Origin: Pantoea coffeiphila
GTDB lineage: Bacteria > Pseudomonadota > Gammaproteobacteria > Enterobacterales > Enterobacteriaceae
Length of the DNA: 64,000 nucleotides
Direction of reading: 5' to 3'
Assembly: GCF_016909495.1 (NCBI RefSeq)
Contig: NZ_JAFBFW010000003.1
Span: 558,001 to 622,000 of the forward strand
Part shown: positions 36,231 through 46,122 of the stretch, piece after piece
How the letters are laid out: every line of letters starts with the position of its first letter
How positions within the stretch are numbered: position 1 is the stretch's first letter
Program-made: the position numbers and the translations under genes
The notes under the pieces: model-generated
The model's database searches: none
Told to the model about the DNA's origin: nothing
What the model saw: only the letters and a program-made list of their open reading frames with translations

Positions 36231-37066
36231 TGATGCTGTACAGTCTGGTGGCCTTTGGTAGTGTCAGCGCGAACGATTGTGCTGATGCCGGTGAGGAAAA
36301 TCCAGGTGCCGTTGCGAATAATAACGCGTGCGTGATTCGCGCTGATGGTCACCCAAATAAACCTCTCCGTGCTATCGCCAGCTCACCGGGTGCCGCTGTT
36401 TCATCCGCCGATAGCTATCGCGTTCGTGCCGCCGATCACCGTGCATTCTGGCTGTGGTCCGGGGTCGGCAGCTCGGCGGAGATGCGCAGGGCAGAGGTGG
36501 TCTATCTGCACCAGGGCGAGGTGAACCTGTATCGCGGCAGGCCGGTATTCGAACGCGTGGGCCTGCCTGTCAGCAGGCTTAGCTTCCCCCGTATCTGGCT
36601 AACCGTGCGCTTAACCACGCTGGAGATGCCGGACGATATCTCGGCAAGAATCATCGGCCTGATGATGCGCTGGAGCCAGAGCGGTAATCACGTTGTCGGC
36701 CTGCAAATCGACTTCGATGCGGCAACCCGAAAGCTGGATGATTACGCACAGTTCCTGACCGCGCTGCGGCAAAAGCTGCCGCGGGAGTATGCCCTGGGTG
36801 TGACCGGGCTGCTTGACTGGGCCAGTACCGGGGACATCGTCACGCTGAACCGCCTGCCGGTGGATGAGCTGGTGGTGCAGACCTATCAGGGGCGGCAAAG
36901 TGTGCAGGGCTATGCCAGCTATTTGCCCGCACTAAGGAAGCTGGAAATCCCTTTCCGTATCGGGCTGGTTCAGCACGGCAAATGGGAACCGCGCTATGAG
37001 CGTGAGCTTTCCGCCTCACGCTGGTATCGCGGAACCGTGGTGTTTATGCTGCGTCCTGGGCGATAA
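36200..37066 (+). CDS. DUF3142 domain-containing protein
   Basis: 288 residues. An N-terminal hydrophobic segment ends near SVSA, suggesting export, followed by a DUF3142-type body: AFWLWSGVGSS near residue 75, VGLQIDFDAAT, EYALGVTGLLDWAS and VDELVVQTYQGR. The pattern recalls a glycoside-hydrolase-like barrel, but no activity is known. The start at 36200 overlaps the end of the helical repeat protein by 31 bp, implying coupled translation and joint function in the envelope. Confidence 0.85.
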   Translation: MGAAAQILLVMMLYSLVAFGSVSANDCADAGEENPGAVANNNACVIRADGHPNKPLRAIASSPGAAVSSADSYRVRAADHRAFWLWSGVGSSAEMRRAEVVYLHQGEVNLYRGRPVFERVGLPVSRLSFPRIWLTVRLTTLEMPDDISARIIGLMMRWSQSGNHVVGLQIDFDAATRKLDDYAQFLTALRQKLPREYALGVTGLLDWASTGDIVTLNRLPVDELVVQTYQGRQSVQGYASYLPALRKLEIPFRIGLVQHGKWEPRYERELSASRWYRGTVVFMLRPGR

Positions 37067-37847
37067 ATGGGAGCGAGAATCTCTCTCCACAATGCACCTT
37101 AACGTTCCGGGCCACTTTAAACGAATGAGATGTTTAACAACTTCGTAGTGTTTTTTTGTCTTTAATTTAATTAGCACCGATTGATGCTTTTTATGATTTT
37201 TTTCGCTTCTGTTTTACATGTGATGGTTATGTTTTGTTCTGAGGTATGTTGCTGTTGAGCTGGTGCGAATGGGATTTTACTGCTTCTGTTTAAAAGTTTT
37301 TATTGTGATTTTTCAGTCTCGTTTCTCACGTTGTTTGGTTTTTTTTAAAAGCTGTAATTTTTCCGGGTTGATGTCGTTTGTTTTTTTTATTGTTGTTTCA
37401 ATGGTTTTTATTCTGATATTTAGTCGTGATTGACCGGTTTTACATCGCAACAGAGTGTTTAAAAAATGGATGGGATCTGATTTTCAGGAATTATTATGCT
37501 GATTATTACGATTGATAACAGGTTCGCTTTACTGGTTTGTTATTTCAATCTTTGCAAGAAGTAAGGAGTTTGTTTTTTGGTTGGGTGTGGTCGGCTGAAT
37601 ATTCCAAATATCATCCTGAATCTGGCATTTAACTATGGCTGTTGATTGCTTTTCTCTATCATGATTAACAATATGCTCGATTTAAACGATTTAACTTCTG
37701 TTGACCATCTGGTCTATATTGCGCCCGGCAATAAGTTCATCGAAGCAATACCCCTTTAAGGCAAGGAGTGCTATCGCTGAGTGTATGCTCGGTGCGGGAA
37801 AAATTACCGTTACTGAATCGATATTTTATTGTTCTATGGAGCTGTAC
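37067..37847. other. Long T-rich region upstream of the fimbrial operon
   Basis: 781 bp, strongly T-rich on the plus strand, unlike the flanking genes; such composition suits H-NS silencing of fimbrial operons. I looked for fimS-like inverted repeats and found none. A 22-codon frame at 37496-37564 has AGGA seven bases upstream but no other support. No regulator gene is present next to this operon. Confidence 0.65.
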
Positions 37848-38393
37848 ATGAAAAAAGTATTACTGCCTTTAATGGCGATGGTATTGTCTGCAACCACTTA
37901 CAATGCAATGGCCTCTCACGGCACTGTTAAATTCACCGGAGAAATCAAGCGTTCTGCTTGTGAAGTTACCGCCGATACTCAAAATAAAGAAGTGTATTTA
38001 GGGACCTACCCAACATCGGCATTTAAGAATATTGGCGATAAATCCGCCTCTAAAGGTTTCCAGGTTTCGATTAAAGATTGCGATCCGGGCGATTACACCA
38101 TGCGTTTTGACGGTAATACTGTTCCAGGTCACTTTGAACTGCTGTCCGTAAGCGCCGAAGGCAATGAGGGGACTTCAGCCGCAACGGGTATTGGTATTGA
38201 GATCACTGACAACAACGGCAATGTATTGCCTATCGCGGACGGTTCTAACATTAGCGATAGCGTAGCAAAAGTGAATGTTCCTGTTGGACAGACCACCGCC
38301 GTATTTAATTTTCAGGCGCGCTACCGTTCATTTGGCGTTGTAACTCCCGGACTGGCTAACGCAACCAGCTCATTCACCATCGAATATAAATAA
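37848..38393 (+). CDS. Major fimbrial subunit
   Basis: 181 residues from ATG 37848 (GGAG seven bases upstream). Signal peptide ending AMA-S near residue 23. The mature pilin begins HGTVKFTGEIKRSACEV and has the two Cys and the penultimate Tyr (TIEYK) of the chaperone-usher pilin family. It would polymerise by donor-strand exchange. It leads a four-gene operon followed by chaperone, usher and adhesin. Confidence 0.93.
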   Translation: MKKVLLPLMAMVLSATTYNAMASHGTVKFTGEIKRSACEVTADTQNKEVYLGTYPTSAFKNIGDKSASKGFQVSIKDCDPGDYTMRFDGNTVPGHFELLSVSAEGNEGTSAATGIGIEITDNNGNVLPIADGSNISDSVAKVNVPVGQTTAVFNFQARYRSFGVVTPGLANATSSFTIEYK

Positions 38394-38450
38394 CTCCTCT
38401 CCAGGACAACCCGGGCCAGGGATGGCCCATTAATAAACGCAAGGAAAGCG

Positions 38451-39137
38451 ATGAAACAGTTCTTCGTTGCTCTGCTGATGCTGGGCGCTTTCAGCAGCTA
38501 CGCCGGTATCCAGGTCGATGCCACCCGCGTGATTTACAAAGGCGCTGATAAATCGGCTTCATTACCCATCCAGAACGATGCTTCTGAAGCTTATATGGTG
38601 CAAACCTGGCTGGATACGGGAGATAAAAGTCAGGTCCCTAAAAACCTGCCCATCGTGGTCGTGCCGCCCATTTTGAAAATGGACGCGGGAAAGACGGCCA
38701 TCCTGCGTTTTATCTATTCAGGAACAGGTTTACCTCAGGATAAAGAAACGCTGCTGTGGATTAACGTTCAGGAAATTCCACCCAGTCCCAAACTGGATAA
38801 TGTTCTGCAGATTGCGGTACGTACCCGAATCAAACTTTTTTATCGCCCGGATTCTTTGAATACTTCACTTGAAAAACAGGTGAAAAAATTACGCTGGCAG
38901 CGAACCGATTCAGGTTTGCAGGTGATTAACGATGGGCCGTTGCATATTACCTTCGGTGTTCTGAAGCTGAAAAATCGCGCCGGAAAAACGGTTAACGTTG
39001 AGGCGAATATGATGAAACCCGGCGGCCGCCTGTCGTTTAAATTACCGGCAGATGTCAGCCTGAGTAAAGGTGTTTCCTTTAGCTATATCAATGACTTCGG
39101 CGGGAAAACAGAAGTCAGGGACGTTGCAGTACAATAA
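38451..39137 (+). CDS. Periplasmic fimbrial chaperone
   Basis: 228 residues with a signal peptide (ending SYA-G, about residue 18) and two Ig-like domains of the PapD/FimC type. The signature RVIYKGADKSASLPIQNDA and the ILRFIY/LLWINVQEIPP segments are clear; the Lys/Arg pair of the subunit-binding cleft lies in ATRVIYK and around RTRIKLFYRP. It caps pilins in the periplasm and delivers them to the usher encoded 12 bp downstream. The ribosome site AAGGAAAGCG precedes its ATG. Confidence 0.96.
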   Translation: MKQFFVALLMLGAFSSYAGIQVDATRVIYKGADKSASLPIQNDASEAYMVQTWLDTGDKSQVPKNLPIVVVPPILKMDAGKTAILRFIYSGTGLPQDKETLLWINVQEIPPSPKLDNVLQIAVRTRIKLFYRPDSLNTSLEKQVKKLRWQRTDSGLQVINDGPLHITFGVLKLKNRAGKTVNVEANMMKPGGRLSFKLPADVSLSKGVSFSYINDFGGKTEVRDVAVQ

Positions 39138-39149
39138 GAGAGACAGGGA

Positions 39150-41747
39150 ATGGCATCTCAACGAAACGGGACCAATGGAATAAACACGCTGGCGCAGTCG
39201 ATCCACATTGCGATCGCGGTTGCCAGCTTACCGCTGCTGTGGAGCAAGATTGCTACGGCAGATACTTTTAATATGTCATTTGTTCACGGTAGTGAAAACC
39301 GCAGTAGCGCCAGGGCTGTCGCTCAGGGTGAATCCATGCCACCTGGGACCTATCCTTTTGATATTTATCTCAACCTGAGCCAGGTCGATCATAAGCGTAT
39401 CACTTTTCACCACGTGGGTGAAAAGGCAGCATCACTGCCCTGTCTGAAGGCCGGGGATCTGTTGAGCTATGCGATTAAACTGCCGAAAACGCTTCCTGAA
39501 GACCGCTGCGTGGATTTACCTGCGGTTATTCCCGGAGCCAGCGTAACCTATGATGCCGCGATTCAGCAGATTGATATTTCGGTGCCGCAGAACATGATGG
39601 AACAGCGCGCGCGCGGTGCGGTTCCGGTCAGTCTGTATGATGAAGGCATTAATGCCCTCTTTGCCAACTACACGGTTAACTACAGTAAAAACAATTACCG
39701 GCACAAAGATACTGACGACACTGAATATACGTTTGCGGGATTAGACAGCGGCCTGAACGTGGGTCCCCTGCGCCTGCGTAATAACTCGACGTTTGATAAG
39801 CAAAGCGGCAGCAGCGGGAACTGGAACAGTATTGCCACCTGGGCCGAAACCGATATTGTGCCGTGGCGCAGCCGTTTAGCAGCGGGGCAGGCAAGTACCA
39901 GCAACAGCGTATTTAACAGCTTCCAGTTTCGCGGCGTCCAGCTGTCCAGTGTTGACGAAATGCTTCCGGACAGTCTGCGCGGCTATGCGCCGGTGGTGCG
40001 CGGCGTGGCGGCAACCAATGCCCGCGTCGAAATACGCCAGAACGGCTACATCATCTATAGCGCTAACGTTGCTCCGGGGCCGTTTGAATTCAACGATATT
40101 TTCCCCTACAGCAATAACGGTGACCTGAGCGTAACGGTTAATGAAGCCGACGGTACGCATAAAAACTTTACGGTAGCCTATTCGTCGGTGGCGAATATGC
40201 TGCGCGAAGGGATCTGGAACTTCCAGTTCACCGCCGGGAAATATCACAGCGGCAACGGCGGCTATCAGCCCGAACTGCTTCAGGGGACCGTTGCTCTGGG
40301 TACGAAGTACAACCTGACTCCCTATGGCGGGGTGATTCTTGCCGAGCACTATCGTTCCGCTGCCGTCGGCGTTGGGAAAAACCTGGGAGATCTGGGCGCG
40401 GTTTCGGTCGACGGTTCGATCTCCGATACCGATCTGGCCAACGGCGACAGCAAGCAGGGGCAGAGTTTCCGTTTCCTGTATTCCAAGTCGCTGAACCAGG
40501 TGGGTACGACCTTCCAGCTGGCGGGCTATCGCTATGCTACCTCGGGTTATTACGATCTCAGCGATGCCGTGAGGGAACGCAGCAACTGGAAAAACGGCAT
40601 TTATGCCGATGACTACTGGGACCCCACCGACGTGAAGCCGGGGGAAGCGACTCACCAGGAGAGTAAGAAACGAACCCGATACTCCTCGCGCTATGGTAAT
40701 AAACGTCAGCGGGTTGAGCTCTCTCTGAATCAGCAGCTGTGGACCGGTGCCAGCCTGTATGCAAACGTGAGCCATCAAAATTACTGGGGTGACTCAGGCA
40801 GCGACCGTACGATCCAGGTGGGGTACAACGACGTTTATAAAAATATTTCCTACGGTGCTTACTGGCAGGATACGCATAGCCAGTACGGTTACTCTGACCA
40901 CAGTATCAATTTCATCGTTTCTATTCCGCTGGGCTGGGGCAATGACAGTAATTCAACGACCGCTAACGTCAGCATGGCGCACAGTAAGCAAAGCGGAAAC
41001 AGCTATAACACGGGCATAAGCGGCACGCTGCTCGACGATCATCGTATGAATTATGCGGTCTCCACCGGTCATACGCGCTCTTCGGGTCAGAACAGCAACC
41101 TGAATCTGGGCTACAACAGCAGCGTGGCTAACGTCGACGGCAGCTACTCTTACAGCCGCAGATACCAGCAGATGGGCGTGGGCATTGCCGGCGGCCTGCT
41201 GCTGCATTCCGGCGGCGCAACCCTGACTCAGCCGCTGCAAAACACCTTTATGCTGATCGAAGCGAAGGATGCCAAAGGCGTGCGGCTGGAAAACCAGCCC
41301 GGCGTGGCGATTGATAGCTTTGGCTACGCGGTCGTGCCTTCCGCTAACCCGTATCGCCTCAACTATGTCGCCCTCCGCACCAGCGACTTCGGGCCGGGGC
41401 TGGATGTGCCGGTGGCCAGTAAGCAGGTTGTTCCCGTGGAGAAAGCGATTGTGAAAGTGGCTTTTGATACGTTTAAAGGGGTCAGCCTGTTAATTCACTC
41501 GCGGCTGGCTAACGGTGACTATCCCGCGATAGGCGCCAGTGTGTTTAATGCTGAAGGCCGCAACAGCGGTACCGTTGGCCTTAACGGCGACGTCTACGTT
41601 TCTGGGGTGAAACCCGGCGAGACACTGACCGTCAGATGGGGCACAGCGGCCGACAGGCAGTGTGCATTACCGATACCTGAGAGTATCGGTAATCAGCAGG
41701 TGACCAGGGGTTATCAGGATATCTCGTTAGAATGCCAGGGACGTTAA
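39150..41747 (+). CDS. Outer-membrane fimbrial usher
   Basis: 865 residues, FimD/PapC family. Signal segment about residues 1-38, the N-terminal domain that binds chaperone-subunit complexes, the barrel (about 150-680) with plug domain (RGYAPVVRGVAATNARVEI near residue 275), and two C-terminal domains ending with a Cys pair. Its N-terminus has an extended stretch before the hydrophobic core, as in some gamma-type ushers. The adhesin gene begins 10 bp past its stop. Confidence 0.95.
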   Translation: MASQRNGTNGINTLAQSIHIAIAVASLPLLWSKIATADTFNMSFVHGSENRSSARAVAQGESMPPGTYPFDIYLNLSQVDHKRITFHHVGEKAASLPCLKAGDLLSYAIKLPKTLPEDRCVDLPAVIPGASVTYDAAIQQIDISVPQNMMEQRARGAVPVSLYDEGINALFANYTVNYSKNNYRHKDTDDTEYTFAGLDSGLNVGPLRLRNNSTFDKQSGSSGNWNSIATWAETDIVPWRSRLAAGQASTSNSVFNSFQFRGVQLSSVDEMLPDSLRGYAPVVRGVAATNARVEIRQNGYIIYSANVAPGPFEFNDIFPYSNNGDLSVTVNEADGTHKNFTVAYSSVANMLREGIWNFQFTAGKYHSGNGGYQPELLQGTVALGTKYNLTPYGGVILAEHYRSAAVGVGKNLGDLGAVSVDGSISDTDLANGDSKQGQSFRFLYSKSLNQVGTTFQLAGYRYATSGYYDLSDAVRERSNWKNGIYADDYWDPTDVKPGEATHQESKKRTRYSSRYGNKRQRVELSLNQQLWTGASLYANVSHQNYWGDSGSDRTIQVGYNDVYKNISYGAYWQDTHSQYGYSDHSINFIVSIPLGWGNDSNSTTANVSMAHSKQSGNSYNTGISGTLLDDHRMNYAVSTGHTRSSGQNSNLNLGYNSSVANVDGSYSYSRRYQQMGVGIAGGLLLHSGGATLTQPLQNTFMLIEAKDAKGVRLENQPGVAIDSFGYAVVPSANPYRLNYVALRTSDFGPGLDVPVASKQVVPVEKAIVKVAFDTFKGVSLLIHSRLANGDYPAIGASVFNAEGRNSGTVGLNGDVYVSGVKPGETLTVRWGTAADRQCALPIPESIGNQQVTRGYQDISLECQGR

Positions 41748-41757
41748 GGTGCAAAAC

Positions 41758-42822
41758 ATGACCAGATTCAGGCGTAATGCCTTTCTGACCCTGCTGGGGC
41801 TGGCAGGGTTGTTGACGATGCAGCAGGCTTCGGCGATGCAGTGCCGCTACGGCAACGCGACGGGCAGCAGCATGCCGAGCGGCGGCGTAAGCCAGGACAT
41901 CGACATCGGGCGACCGATCGTACTGGCCTCCAGCGACTTTGTTGCCAACAACGTTATCTGGCGCTCGCAAAATTTCACTACAACCTTTACCTGCTGGGAC
42001 ACCGGCGGTCAGGCTCAGGGCGAGCATGCCTGGATTTACTGGAACCCGAAAAACGGTTTTAGTGCGCTCGACCCTTCGCTTGCCGTTGGCGTTTCGATTA
42101 ATGGTATTGATTACGATGCAATTAATCATCAGCAAAGCGTGGAACGCTCAACCGGGCCGAACCTCGGGTGGGGGACGGTGGCGAACGGGAGCGGTACGGC
42201 TGAGCCGCAGGCGATCACCCTCAGTTACTCGGTGTACCTTAAGGCGACCGGTATTCGCCCTCCTGCGGGTAATTTTGCACCGCTGCCGCAGGCGTCATTA
42301 TTCCAGATTGACGGCGATAGCGGACTAAATCCCGTTCAGGGCCAGGCTTTTAACGCCCGACTAAAAGGGTTGGATAAAATTCGGGTGGTGCAGTGCAATC
42401 CACAAATTACCGTGAAGGCGAACAGCGGTTCCAGCGTCGATTTTGGTTTGCTGAACTCTTCCGGGGCGAAACCCGGCTCAGTGGCGAAGCAGGTGCCTTT
42501 TAATATTAAAGCCACCCTGACCGGCGGAGACTGTGCCGGGCAGTCGTTACAGGCCAGTTTTAGCAGCACGAATGCAGACCCGGCCAACGACACCTATATT
42601 TTGCCGGCTACCCGGCCCGGCGTGGCGATTTTCCTGACAAAGCAGAGTGATATGTCCAGAACGCCGATTCCGATGCAGACCACGGTTGATTTCGGCCAGG
42701 AACTGCAGGAAAAACAGACGGAAGTGACAGAAACTTTTCTCGCTAACCTGAAGTGGCTGACGGATAACCCGACGCCAGGGATCTTCAGCGCAACGGCGAA
42801 TGTTGACGTCACCTTCAAGTAA
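41758..42822 (+). CDS. Fimbrial tip adhesin
   Basis: 354 residues from ATG 41758 (AAGG eight bases upstream; a GTG at 41749 is less well placed). Signal peptide ends QASA near residue 26. The mature protein is two-domain: an N-terminal lectin-like domain to about residue 190 with no family I recognise, then a pilin-like C-terminal domain with Cys pair and ATANVDVTFK end. As the last gene of the operon and about twice the pilin length it is the probable tip adhesin. Receptor unknown. Confidence 0.88.
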   Translation: MTRFRRNAFLTLLGLAGLLTMQQASAMQCRYGNATGSSMPSGGVSQDIDIGRPIVLASSDFVANNVIWRSQNFTTTFTCWDTGGQAQGEHAWIYWNPKNGFSALDPSLAVGVSINGIDYDAINHQQSVERSTGPNLGWGTVANGSGTAEPQAITLSYSVYLKATGIRPPAGNFAPLPQASLFQIDGDSGLNPVQGQAFNARLKGLDKIRVVQCNPQITVKANSGSSVDFGLLNSSGAKPGSVAKQVPFNIKATLTGGDCAGQSLQASFSSTNADPANDTYILPATRPGVAIFLTKQSDMSRTPIPMQTTVDFGQELQEKQTEVTETFLANLKWLTDNPTPGIFSATANVDVTFK

Positions 42823-42858
42823 TCATCGTCATACCAGCATCAGCGCTACCAGCATAAA

Positions 42859-42888
42859 CAGGCCGTTATGAGCATTCATAATGGCCTG
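42859..42888. terminator. Bidirectional terminator between fimbriae and peptide operon
   Basis: CAGGCCGTTATGA-GCAT-TCATAATGGCCTG, a 13-bp stem with one wobble, in the 81-bp gap between convergent genes. T or A-rich flanks on both sides fit bidirectional use. Confidence 0.75.
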
Positions 42889-42903
42889 AATAAATTTGTA
42901 GAG

Positions 42904-44586
42904 TCAGACAAAACCCACCTGTAATGCGGTTACCGGCAGTTCCTGAAATTCCGTGCGCAGCCGTCGTTTATCCTGCTGATAACGTGGATCGGCCAGTGGA
43001 ATACTGTCGATTAGCCTGCGCGTGTAGTCGCTTTCCGGCCGCGTGAAGATGCGTTCCACGCTGCCCCGTTCCGCCACCTCGCCGTTTTTCAGTACCACAA
43101 TTGACCGGCACAGGCTGCGTACCACCGCCAGATCATGGCTGATAAACAGACAGCCAAACTGATATTCCTGCTGCAGATTGCGCAGCAGGGCCAGAATTGC
43201 CTGCTGAATAGAAACATCCAGCGCCGAAGTCGGTTCATCGGCAATCAGGAGCTGTGGCCGTAGCGCAATGGCCCGCGCAATGGCAATACGCTGGCACTGG
43301 CCGCCGGAAAGCTCATACGGATATCTGTCCCGCCAGGCGGCAGGCAAACCGACCAGGTCGATCAGCGTGCTGACCCGTTTATCGAGCGCGGCGCGATCCA
43401 GCGAGGTGTGGGTTATCAGCGGCTCGGCGATCGACTGGCTGATGCTCATCTTCGGATTGAGAGAGCTTGCGGGGTTCTGGAAGATCGCCCCAATTTTGGC
43501 CCGGCTGGCCTTTGTGGTACGGTGCTTTGCATCGTAAAGCGGCTCTCCCGCCAGGCGGATGGTGCCGCCGTCCGGTTTGATCATGCCCAGCAGGCTGCGT
43601 CCGATGGTCGTTTTCCCCGAGCCGGATTCACCCAGCAGGCCTAGAAATTCCCCTTTGCCGATAGCAAAAGAGACATCGTTAACCACCGGATGCCGTCTGC
43701 CCAGCGTGGACGCATAGCTAATGTGCAAATGCTCAACCTGCAGCAGCGGCTCGGGCGGCGATGCGGCCGCGTGATGTCCTCCCGCCGCAGAAGGCACGGC
43801 GGCAAGCAGCTGTTGGGTATAGGCATGAGCTGGCACCGAGAACAGTGGCTCAACCGCGTTCTGTTCCACGACTCTGCCATGGCGCATAACCAGCACGCGG
43901 TGGGCGATATCCGCCACCACGCCCATATCATGGGTGATCAGCAACACCGCCATCTGATACTGCCGATTCAGGCTAAACAGCAGATCGAGGATCTCCTGCT
44001 GGGTAGTGACATCCAGCGCGGTGGTTGGCTCATCGGCAATCAGGATTTTTGGCCTTCCGGCCAGCGCAACGGCAATCATGATGCGCTGTATCTGGCCGCC
44101 GGAGAACTGATGCGGGTAGCTGCGCAGGCGTTTTTCCGCCTGGGGGATACCGGTCAGCGTCAGCAGCTCAACCGCCCGGGAGCGGCGCTGCGCGGCGGAA
44201 AGCTGCGGTTCGTACAGCGCAATCGCTTCATCCATTTGTCTGCCGATGGAAAATACCGGGTCCAGCGATGCGGAAGGGTCCTGGAAAATCATGGCAATTT
44301 CCCGGCCGCGCAGTGCCGCCAGCGATCGGCGGTCCAGATTCAGCAGGTCGCGATTCTGGTAAAGAATCTGCCCGGACAGCTGCGCGTTCCCCGGCAGCAG
44401 GCCGGGGATGGCCTGCGCAATGGCGGATTTACCCGCGCCGGATTCACCGATCACCGCCAGAATTTCACCGGCGGCCAGGGTAAACGATACGCCGTCCACC
44501 GCCTTCACCTCACCCTGATGGCCCGGATAAATGACCGACAGCTGATTAACGGCTAACAGCGGTACGGAGTTAGTGGACGCCATCAA
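42904..44586 (-). CDS. Peptide ABC transporter ATPase, two NBDs fused
   Basis: 560 residues with two complete nucleotide-binding domains, equivalent to DppD and DppF joined. Domain 1 has GESGAGKSAIAQ (about residue 43) and FSGGQIQRIMIA; domain 2 has GESGSGKTTIGR (about 323) and LSGGQCQRIAIA, with ILIADEPTTALD and [12 protein letters not shown]alker B motifs. It is the last gene of the operon, overlapping the M20 peptidase gene by 17 bp. GsiA and YejF are other fused examples. Confidence 0.94.
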   Translation of the reverse strand: MMASTNSVPLLAVNQLSVIYPGHQGEVKAVDGVSFTLAAGEILAVIGESGAGKSAIAQAIPGLLPGNAQLSGQILYQNRDLLNLDRRSLAALRGREIAMIFQDPSASLDPVFSIGRQMDEAIALYEPQLSAAQRRSRAVELLTLTGIPQAEKRLRSYPHQFSGGQIQRIMIAVALAGRPKILIADEPTTALDVTTQQEILDLLFSLNRQYQMAVLLITHDMGVVADIAHRVLVMRHGRVVEQNAVEPLFSVPAHAYTQQLLAAVPSAAGGHHAAASPPEPLLQVEHLHISYASTLGRRHPVVNDVSFAIGKGEFLGLLGESGSGKTTIGRSLLGMIKPDGGTIRLAGEPLYDAKHRTTKASRAKIGAIFQNPASSLNPKMSISQSIAEPLITHTSLDRAALDKRVSTLIDLVGLPAAWRDRYPYELSGGQCQRIAIARAIALRPQLLIADEPTSALDVSIQQAILALLRNLQQEYQFGCLFISHDLAVVRSLCRSIVVLKNGEVAERGSVERIFTRPESDYTRRLIDSIPLADPRYQQDKRRLRTEFQELPVTALQVGFV

Positions 44587-46096
44587 TCAGTCCCTGCTCC
44601 AGCCAGCTGTCCAGGCGGGGTATCGCTACCGCGTACACCTTAAACGCGCGCTTGAGGTTTTCAATCACCACAAACTCATCCGGACCGTGGGGAGAACCGT
44701 GACCGGCCGGAATAAACGCCGGTTTGGTGCGAACCGACTCGCCCTGGAACAGTTCGCCTTCAATGCGGCGGAAGCCCGGCCCAAAGGTGATCGAGTTCGG
44801 CAGGTAGCGCGCGTGGGTGCCGCCGCCCATGGAGTAAGGCTCAGTAATCACCTCGGCGATAGTGTCGTAGGTTTGCTGCAGGCGCTTCACCAGCTCGCTT
44901 TCTTTATCGACGTGGATTGGCGACGCATCGCTGGTGATACTCAGGGTGCCGTTCAGCGGGGCAATCGCTTCGCGCAGGGTTGCCAGCAGTGCGTCTTTGT
45001 CGGTCGCCAGCGGATAGCGGATATCCAGATGCAGATTCAGGCCGTTGTGATGTGGGGTAAGCAGGCCGCCGTTGAGCGTAAGCTTACCGGTTGGCGCATC
45101 TTCGGCCGCAAAACCGGCGCTGATGCCCCAGGGATCGGCCAGCAGCTGGCTGATAATTCGTGCAGCGGTCAGATCGTCCCCCTCCAGCAGGTTCGCGGCA
45201 AGCAGCGCATCCAGCAGCAGCGGGATTGCGTTGCGGGTATTTTCCGGGAACGCGGCGTGGCCGGACTGGCCGCGCGCCGTCAGCTGGACGTTTTGCTCAA
45301 CGGCAGCAATTGCCAGCACCTGACGTTGCTCTTCCGGCAGGGCGGCAATCGCCTGCTCCAGCCGCGCCGCCTCGCTGGCGGGCAGCGTCAGCGTTGCCGT
45401 AGCGGGAACGGCATTCTCCGCCACGCCCGCGTTCACGCCTGTAAGCACCGATCCCACCGGAATATGCAGCACCAGATTCAGTCCGCCTTTCTGCGCGTGG
45501 TTCACCGGGAACGCGCCGTCGGTAATGATCGAAAAGCGCGGAACCGGGCCGTGCTCGGCGAAGTATTTAATGTCGGCCATGCCGATCTCTTCCGCTCCGC
45601 CGTAAACGATGCGCAGCTTGTGATGCAGCGGCACGCCGAGATCGCGGAAGGCGCGCAGCAGATAAAGATCCAGCAGCGCCGGGCCTTTGTTGTCTGACGA
45701 TCCACGGCCAATGACAAAACCGTCTTTCTCAAACGGTTTAAACGGCTCGAAGGTCCAGTTATCCCCCGGCGGCACTACGTCGAGATGGGAAATCAGCCCC
45801 AGCTCCGGCACGCTATCCCGCGTATCGGCCAGTACCGAAATGGCGTAGCCGTCGTGCTGTTCGGTGGTGAAACCGTAGCTCTGCGCCTTGCGGATCACAT
45901 GCTGGAAGACGTTCTCCACTTCCTGACCAAACGGTTTACCCGGTGCGGCGAGCTTCTCATCCCCAACGCTGGGAAAGGCGACCAGCTCCAGCAGATCCTG
46001 CACGAATTCCGCACGATGTTGATCGAACCAGTGTTCCAGTTTCTCGCTCAGCGCCAGTTCGTCCTGGCTCAGATGGTGATAGTTGTCAGTCGCCAT
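44570..46096 (-). CDS. M20-family dipeptidase (PepV/Sapep-like)
   Basis: About 508 residues from ATG 46096 (AGGAG upstream; the longer frame lacks homology). Metal-site motifs of M20 peptidases are present in order: HLDVVPPGDNW, GRGSSDNKGP, and YGGAEEIGM with the catalytic Glu; the lid domain lies between about residues 190 and 390, and GPGFRR/HGPDE give late ligands. No signal peptide, so cytoplasmic. Its position inside the peptide-import operon indicates that it cleaves the imported peptide or amide. Confidence 0.93.
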   Translation of the reverse strand: MATDNYHHLSQDELALSEKLEHWFDQHRAEFVQDLLELVAFPSVGDEKLAAPGKPFGQEVENVFQHVIRKAQSYGFTTEQHDGYAISVLADTRDSVPELGLISHLDVVPPGDNWTFEPFKPFEKDGFVIGRGSSDNKGPALLDLYLLRAFRDLGVPLHHKLRIVYGGAEEIGMADIKYFAEHGPVPRFSIITDGAFPVNHAQKGGLNLVLHIPVGSVLTGVNAGVAENAVPATATLTLPASEAARLEQAIAALPEEQRQVLAIAAVEQNVQLTARGQSGHAAFPENTRNAIPLLLDALLAANLLEGDDLTAARIISQLLADPWGISAGFAAEDAPTGKLTLNGGLLTPHHNGLNLHLDIRYPLATDKDALLATLREAIAPLNGTLSITSDASPIHVDKESELVKRLQQTYDTIAEVITEPYSMGGGTHARYLPNSITFGPGFRRIEGELFQGESVRTKPAFIPAGHGSPHGPDEFVVIENLKRAFKVYAVAIPRLDSWLEQGLIDGVH

Positions 46097-46122
46097 TACA
46101 CACTCCTGTTTGGGGAATCGGT

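Noticed and set aside
37067..37847. Invertible fim-type promoter switch
   Set aside because: No matching inverted repeats and no recombinase gene were found.
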